Positions 7,355 to 10,350 of a stretch of DNA of 10,350 nucleotides are shown here, in pieces. The stretch comes from Candidatus Omnitrophota bacterium (lineage in GTDB: Bacteria; Hinthialibacterota; Hinthialibacteria; OLB16). The stretch covers positions 1 through 10,350 of the forward strand of contig JACKFH010000074.1 of NCBI GenBank assembly GCA_020632575.1. The letters run 5' to 3'. A program made the position numbers and the translations under genes. Position 1 is the first letter of the stretch, and the number at the start of each line of letters is the position of its first letter. The notes under the pieces are model-generated. The model was not told the DNA's origin. It saw nothing but the letters and a program-made list of their open reading frames with translations, and did not search any database.

Positions 7355-8824
7355 TCAGTTCTGCTGAGCGGCCGCGGCCGCGGTTTCGGCCACCTCTTTG
7401 GGAGCCGACTCATCCAGCTTGATCCGGAGCATCTGCATGGCCAGGAAGAGCTGTTTGTCGTAAAGGTCCTTGGTCGAGGTTTCCTCCCCGCCACTGCCGA
7501 GAAGTTCGGACACCGTGATGTCGGTCTTCTTTTTCTTCTCTTCAAGTTGGCCGCGGACCATGCCAGGTTTGAGTTCGGCCACCTTATCGGCCATCTTCAA
7601 CTGGAACCATTCCTCCGCCGACATATCCGAGCAGGCATCGGGTTCGATGCCATGGTTGTGGATTTTCTGTCTCTTCGGGGTGAAGTAGTAAGCGGTGGTG
7701 AGTTTCAGGCCCGAGCCATCCTCGAGTTTCAAAACAGTCTGAACCGAACCCTTCCCATACGTGTTGACCCCGGGAGCCGGCCCAATAATCAGACCACGTT
7801 GGTGGTCTTGGATGCAGCCCGCAACAATTTCCGAAGCGCTCGCCGAGTGCTGATTGACCAGAATGATCATCGGCACATCGGTGAGAGGGGGACGGCGCGA
7901 TTCGTAACTTTCCGATTCGCTCTTGTCTCTCGACTCGACGGAGACCACGGTTTGACCTCGTTCCACAAACATCTCGCAAATATCGATTGCCACCGGGAGA
8001 AGTCCGCCCGTGTTGTCGCGAAGGTCGAAGACCAGGGCTTTCATGCCCTTGCCCTTAAGTTGATTGATGGCGTCCCGAACCGCTTCATGGGCGTGACTCG
8101 TGAAATCCTTCAGCCAGATATATCCGATATCATCGGCCACCATTTTAATGTCGTCCGGTTCGATCGGCGGCACGGAAATCTTGTCCCGTTCGATCTCGAA
8201 TTCAATGATAATGGGATCGCCCTCGACCGGTTTGCGGGCAATTTGTACGGTGACAAAGGTGCCGGGGGTTCCTTTCAGTTGATCCACCGCAGCTTCCAGA
8301 GACATTCCGCGCGTCGATTCCTCGCCGATCTTCACAATCTTGTCGTCGGGTTGGAGACCGACATACTCTTTACCATCCTCGACGATTTTCCCGTCGGCTG
8401 TCTCCTTGCCCTTGCAGCGTGTGGCGGGCGTTCCGACGATCGGTTCGACCACAGTCAGCCAGCCAGGCAACCAGCGCGCGTTGGCTCCGGCGATATTGAT
8501 GCGAATTCCCAGGCCGCCGAACTCGCCTTGGGTCTGTTCGGTAAATTTCTTGTACTCGGCGGGGGGAAAGAATTGGCTATAGGGATCCAGAGTCTGAAGC
8601 ATGCCGTAAATGGCGCCCTGCATGAGGGTCGTGGGCGTGGCTTCCTCGATGTCCACATAATTCTTGAGAACTTCATCATAAACGCTGACAAAGGATCGCA
8701 TCTCTTCATTGGCGTTGCGAATGTGGTCTATCGCATAAACGGTCCGTTCGAAGCCCTGTTTCAAACTGAGACTGCTGACAAAAAGCAGGGCTCCGATCAA
8801 AAAATACCTAAGAAACGATTTCAT
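7355..8824 (-). CDS. C-terminal processing protease, S41 family (CtpA/Prc type)
   Basis: A 489-residue protease of the S41A family, which cuts exported proteins near their C-termini and acts outside the cytoplasmic membrane. Residues about 6-20 are a hydrophobic signal or anchor. An N-terminal helical region follows, then a PDZ domain (about 102-200) starting at FGGLGIRI, then the catalytic core. The nucleophile is Ser329 within SASASE. The general base is Lys358 in TYGKGSVQ, with Gln362. The PDZ carries about 20 extra residues between GTPA and GLQPDD. The Ser-Lys distance is four residues longer than in E. coli Prc. The C-terminus is Ala-rich. The ATG at 8824 has GGAGG (complement of 8830-8834) five bases upstream. 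It is first in the S41-tsaD-dus operon and divergent from the TPR gene. Family certain; substrate unknown. Confidence 0.95.
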   Translation of the reverse strand: MKSFLRYFLIGALLFVSSLSLKQGFERTVYAIDHIRNANEEMRSFVSVYDEVLKNYVDIEEATPTTLMQGAIYGMLQTLDPYSQFFPPAEYKKFTEQTQGEFGGLGIRINIAGANARWLPGWLTVVEPIVGTPATRCKGKETADGKIVEDGKEYVGLQPDDKIVKIGEESTRGMSLEAAVDQLKGTPGTFVTVQIARKPVEGDPIIIEFEIERDKISVPPIEPDDIKMVADDIGYIWLKDFTSHAHEAVRDAINQLKGKGMKALVFDLRDNTGGLLPVAIDICEMFVERGQTVVSVESRDKSESESYESRRPPLTDVPMIILVNQHSASASEIVAGCIQDHQRGLIIGPAPGVNTYGKGSVQTVLKLEDGSGLKLTTAYYFTPKRQKIHNHGIEPDACSDMSAEEWFQLKMADKVAELKPGMVRGQLEEKKKKTDITVSELLGSGGEETSTKDLYDKQLFLAMQMLRIKLDESAPKEVAETAAAAAQQN

Positions 8825-8886
8825 GGGTTCCTCCGTGGGGGGTCGACGCCGTAATTTTTTGGCGGAATATGGCGCAATCGACTTTC

Positions 8887-8916
8887 ATCTTAGTATTACG
8901 TTCTCCGTTTTGTCTA
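8887..8916 (-). promoter_or_regulatory. Candidate sigma70-like promoter of the S41-tsaD-dus operon
   Basis: Read on the minus strand, TAGACA (complement of 8911-8916, five of six matches) and TAAGAT (complement of 8887-8892, four of six) are 18 bases apart. Transcription would start near 8880 and leave a leader of about 56 bases before the ATG at 8824. It is a plausible match by eye in a region that must hold a promoter. Confidence 0.45.
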
Positions 8917-8921
8917 GCGAA

Positions 8922-8951
8922 CGGCGCGGGGTGAGGTGAGGCGGCGCGGGG
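8922..8951. repeat. Two direct copies of CGGCGCGGGG, 20 bases apart, in the divergent promoter region
   Basis: CGGCGCGGGG occurs at 8922-8931 and again at 8942-8951, a 20-base period of about two helical turns. The pair lies just upstream of the candidate minus-strand -35 and 20 bases from the candidate plus-strand -35. That would suit a regulator binding one face of the DNA, but it could also be chance in GC-rich sequence. Confidence 0.4.
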
Positions 8952-8971
8952 CGGTTTAGCAATCCGGCTTG

Positions 8972-9000
8972 TTCCCAGGGGGGAAAAGTCTGTTTAGAAT
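8972..9000 (+). promoter_or_regulatory. Candidate promoter of the TPR/coiled-coil gene
   Basis: TTCCCA at 8972-8977 (four of six matches) and TAGAAT at 8995-9000 (five of six) have the ideal 17-base spacing. A start near 9007 leaves about 49 bases before the ATG at 9056. It would leave almost no leader before the alternative ATG at 9011, which favours 9056. Confidence 0.4.
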
Positions 9001-9055
9001 ACCAGTTTGGATGCCTCGTCATCCCAGGTACGCTGTCACAAAGGAAATTCTGAAT

Positions 9056-10350
9056 ATGGAACGACAATCGCTAGGACCCTCCGGTGCGAACCCTGTTGCC
9101 GAGGAACAGTTCCGCAAGGGATTCGAGCTGGCCAAATCGGGAAACATCGATGAGGGAATCCTCGCTGTGGAGGCCGCGATCGCTGTCTCTCCCGAGGAGG
9201 GGCGATATCACGACTTAATGGGAACCCTTTACGCCAAGAAGGGTCTTTATGAAATGGCGGTCGCCGAGTGGAAACGGTCGATAGAATGCGACTCCGACCA
9301 TGCCGAGGTGTTTCGTCGGATCGAGAACGCGGAAAAATTGAAAGCGCATGTCCAGCCCAAGGGGGAAAAATGGGCTTGGATCGGGTTGGTCGCCGTTTCC
9401 TTGCTTTTTGTCCTTGCCCTGGCGTGGGGGGTTTTCACCGTCCGCAATCAAGGAGCGATGAAACAAGCCGTGGCCGAGGCGGAGCAAAAACTGTCCGAAG
9501 TGGAACGTGACTACGTCAAGAAGACGGACTATGAAGTCGTCATGGATCGAGCCAATTCCCTCGAAGACCAACTGGCTGCCTTGCAGGGAGAGGTCGATGC
9601 GAAGAACTCCCAGATCGCGGAACTTCAGGACGAATCCAAGTATGTCCCCAAAGAGAATCTCCAAAAGGAGGTTGAGAACCGGTACAAGGTGGAGAGCGAG
9701 CTGAAACTGGCTCGCGAACGGGTCAGTCAACTGGAGATGCAGCTTGGCGCGGTCGGCGACGCCACCGGCGCGGAGGTTCTGACCAATAAATTGAACCTGA
9801 AAGACGAGGAGCTGGCCGAACTCCGCAACAATTACAAGACTTTGAACGAGGATCGCCTTCGATTGGAAAAGAGTCTCGCAACCTCGAACGATCGGGTGGT
9901 GGCGTTGGAGGCGCAGGTGGACGATCTCCGCGCTCAATTCAGCGAAGATACGACCGGGTCCCTTCCAATTGCCTCTGTGTCGGGAGAGATGCTGTTCGCC
10001 CCCGCTTTGGCGGATACGTTTAAGGCCATCGTGTCGATTCAGGAGGGCAACCCCGATGCCGCGCTTGCGTCATTGCGAGGGCTCGAGGAAAAAAACCCCA
10101 ACACTCCCGGGTTGAAGGAGGCGATCAAGGCCTTGTCGAGTGAGGAAACCGTGGAGGCCACCCAGGAACCGACCGCAACCGCGACTCCAACCCCCCAACC
10201 GACCAAGCGGCCCACGCCGCAACCGACAGCCACGAAGGCTCCCACGCCAAAGCCGACTTGGACTCCCGTGCCGAAACCCACCGGACCGATTGTTCCCGCA
10301 AAGCCGCGTCCGATTGGAGGATCGAGCCGGAGTGTCGCCGAAAGTCGCCC
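9056..10350 (+). CDS. TPR / transmembrane / coiled-coil protein with Pro-Thr-rich tail, 3' truncated by window
   Basis: The frame is open from 9056 to the window edge (431 codons and two bases), so the gene is incomplete. Residues about 15-98 form TPR-like repeats (EEQFRKGFELAKSGNIDEGI, then LMGTLYAKKGLYEMAVAEW). Residues 106-128 are a single hydrophobic membrane segment starting WAWIGLVAV. Residues about 133-300 are rich in Glu, Lys, Leu and Gln with heptad-like spacing, a long coiled coil. Residues about 323-355 resemble another TPR (IQEGNPDAALASLRGLEEKNP). From about 372 to 411 the chain is dominated by Thr-Pro-Pro-Thr units. AAGGA at 9041-9045 is ten bases before the ATG; an in-frame ATG at 9011 lacks a ribosome site. 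A scaffold or envelope-spanning role is possible, but I do not recognise a named family. Confidence 0.85.
   Translation, partial: MERQSLGPSGANPVAEEQFRKGFELAKSGNIDEGILAVEAAIAVSPEEGRYHDLMGTLYAKKGLYEMAVAEWKRSIECDSDHAEVFRRIENAEKLKAHVQPKGEKWAWIGLVAVSLLFVLALAWGVFTVRNQGAMKQAVAEAEQKLSEVERDYVKKTDYEVVMDRANSLEDQLAALQGEVDAKNSQIAELQDESKYVPKENLQKEVENRYKVESELKLARERVSQLEMQLGAVGDATGAEVLTNKLNLKDEELAELRNNYKTLNEDRLRLEKSLATSNDRVVALEAQVDDLRAQFSEDTTGSLPIASVSGEMLFAPALADTFKAIVSIQEGNPDAALASLRGLEEKNPNTPGLKEAIKALSSEETVEATQEPTATATPTPQPTKRPTPQPTATKAPTPKPTWTPVPKPTGPIVPAKPRPIGGSSRSVAESR
10169..10288 (+). repeat. Low-complexity Pro/Thr-coding repeat
   Basis: About forty codons encode irregular units such as TPTPQPT, RPTPQPT and APTPKPT within the TPR/coiled-coil gene, built mainly from ACN and CCN codons with Lys, Ala and Gln interspersed. 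Such segments usually act as extended, unstructured linkers. Confidence 0.8.

Noticed and set aside
7368..7383. Overlapping GCGGCCGC palindromes
   Set aside because: They simply encode the alanine run near the C-terminus of the S41 protease.
7324..7545. 74-codon upstream extension of the tsaD frame
   Set aside because: The extension overlaps the end of the S41 gene and is Arg/Pro/Ser-rich without family similarity. The internal ATG gives the canonical TsaD start and length.
7256..8854. 532-codon open frame on the plus strand
   Set aside because: It lies antisense to the S41 protease and the start of tsaD, both unmistakable families. Its translation shows no recognisable domain; it results from codon bias in GC-rich genes.
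1..10350. tRNA, rRNA, CRISPR, insertion sequence or prophage elements
   Set aside because: Looked for by eye on both strands. No cloverleaf, spaced repeats, transposase or terminal inverted repeats were recognised.

Overview
The window is a GC-rich stretch (high 50s percent by eye, not computed) of ordinary bacterial chromosome. It carries seven protein-coding genes and no RNA gene, insertion sequence or CRISPR array that I can see. Good GGAGG-type ribosome sites precede several genes. Exported hydrolases, ankyrin and TPR proteins and a proline/threonine-rich tail suggest a Gram-negative-type, environmental and probably uncultured lineage. I cannot assign a phylum; TP-rich tails of this kind occur in several deep-branching groups.

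Left part, plus strand (1-4184): the C-terminal end of a family S10 (serine carboxypeptidase-like) peptidase, then a secreted SGNH/GDSL hydrolase. Sixteen bases later comes an 881-residue exported protein that fuses nine ankyrin repeats, a trypsin-like serine protease domain with an intact His-Asp-Ser triad, and a TPR array. The last two genes look co-transcribed and end at a probable hairpin/T-tract terminator (about 4210-4242).

Middle (4241-5266): a single-gene unit with its own strong sigma70-like promoter (TTGATT-18-TATAAT) and a hairpin terminator that includes its stop codon. It encodes a response regulator with a complete receiver domain joined to a GGDEF-fold domain in which all five signature residues are replaced. 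It probably acts by protein contact or as a sensor, not as a cyclic-di-GMP synthase.

Right part, minus strand (8824 down to 5304): an apparent operon of a CtpA/Prc-type S41 processing protease, tsaD (tRNA t6A37 synthesis) and a DusB-like tRNA-dihydrouridine synthase. It converges on the response regulator gene.

Far right, plus strand (9056 to the window edge): a divergently transcribed, incomplete gene for a TPR / transmembrane / coiled-coil protein with a Pro-Thr-rich tail. The 231-base divergent intergenic region holds a plausible promoter for each direction, with two exact 10-base GC-rich direct repeats 20 bases apart between them.
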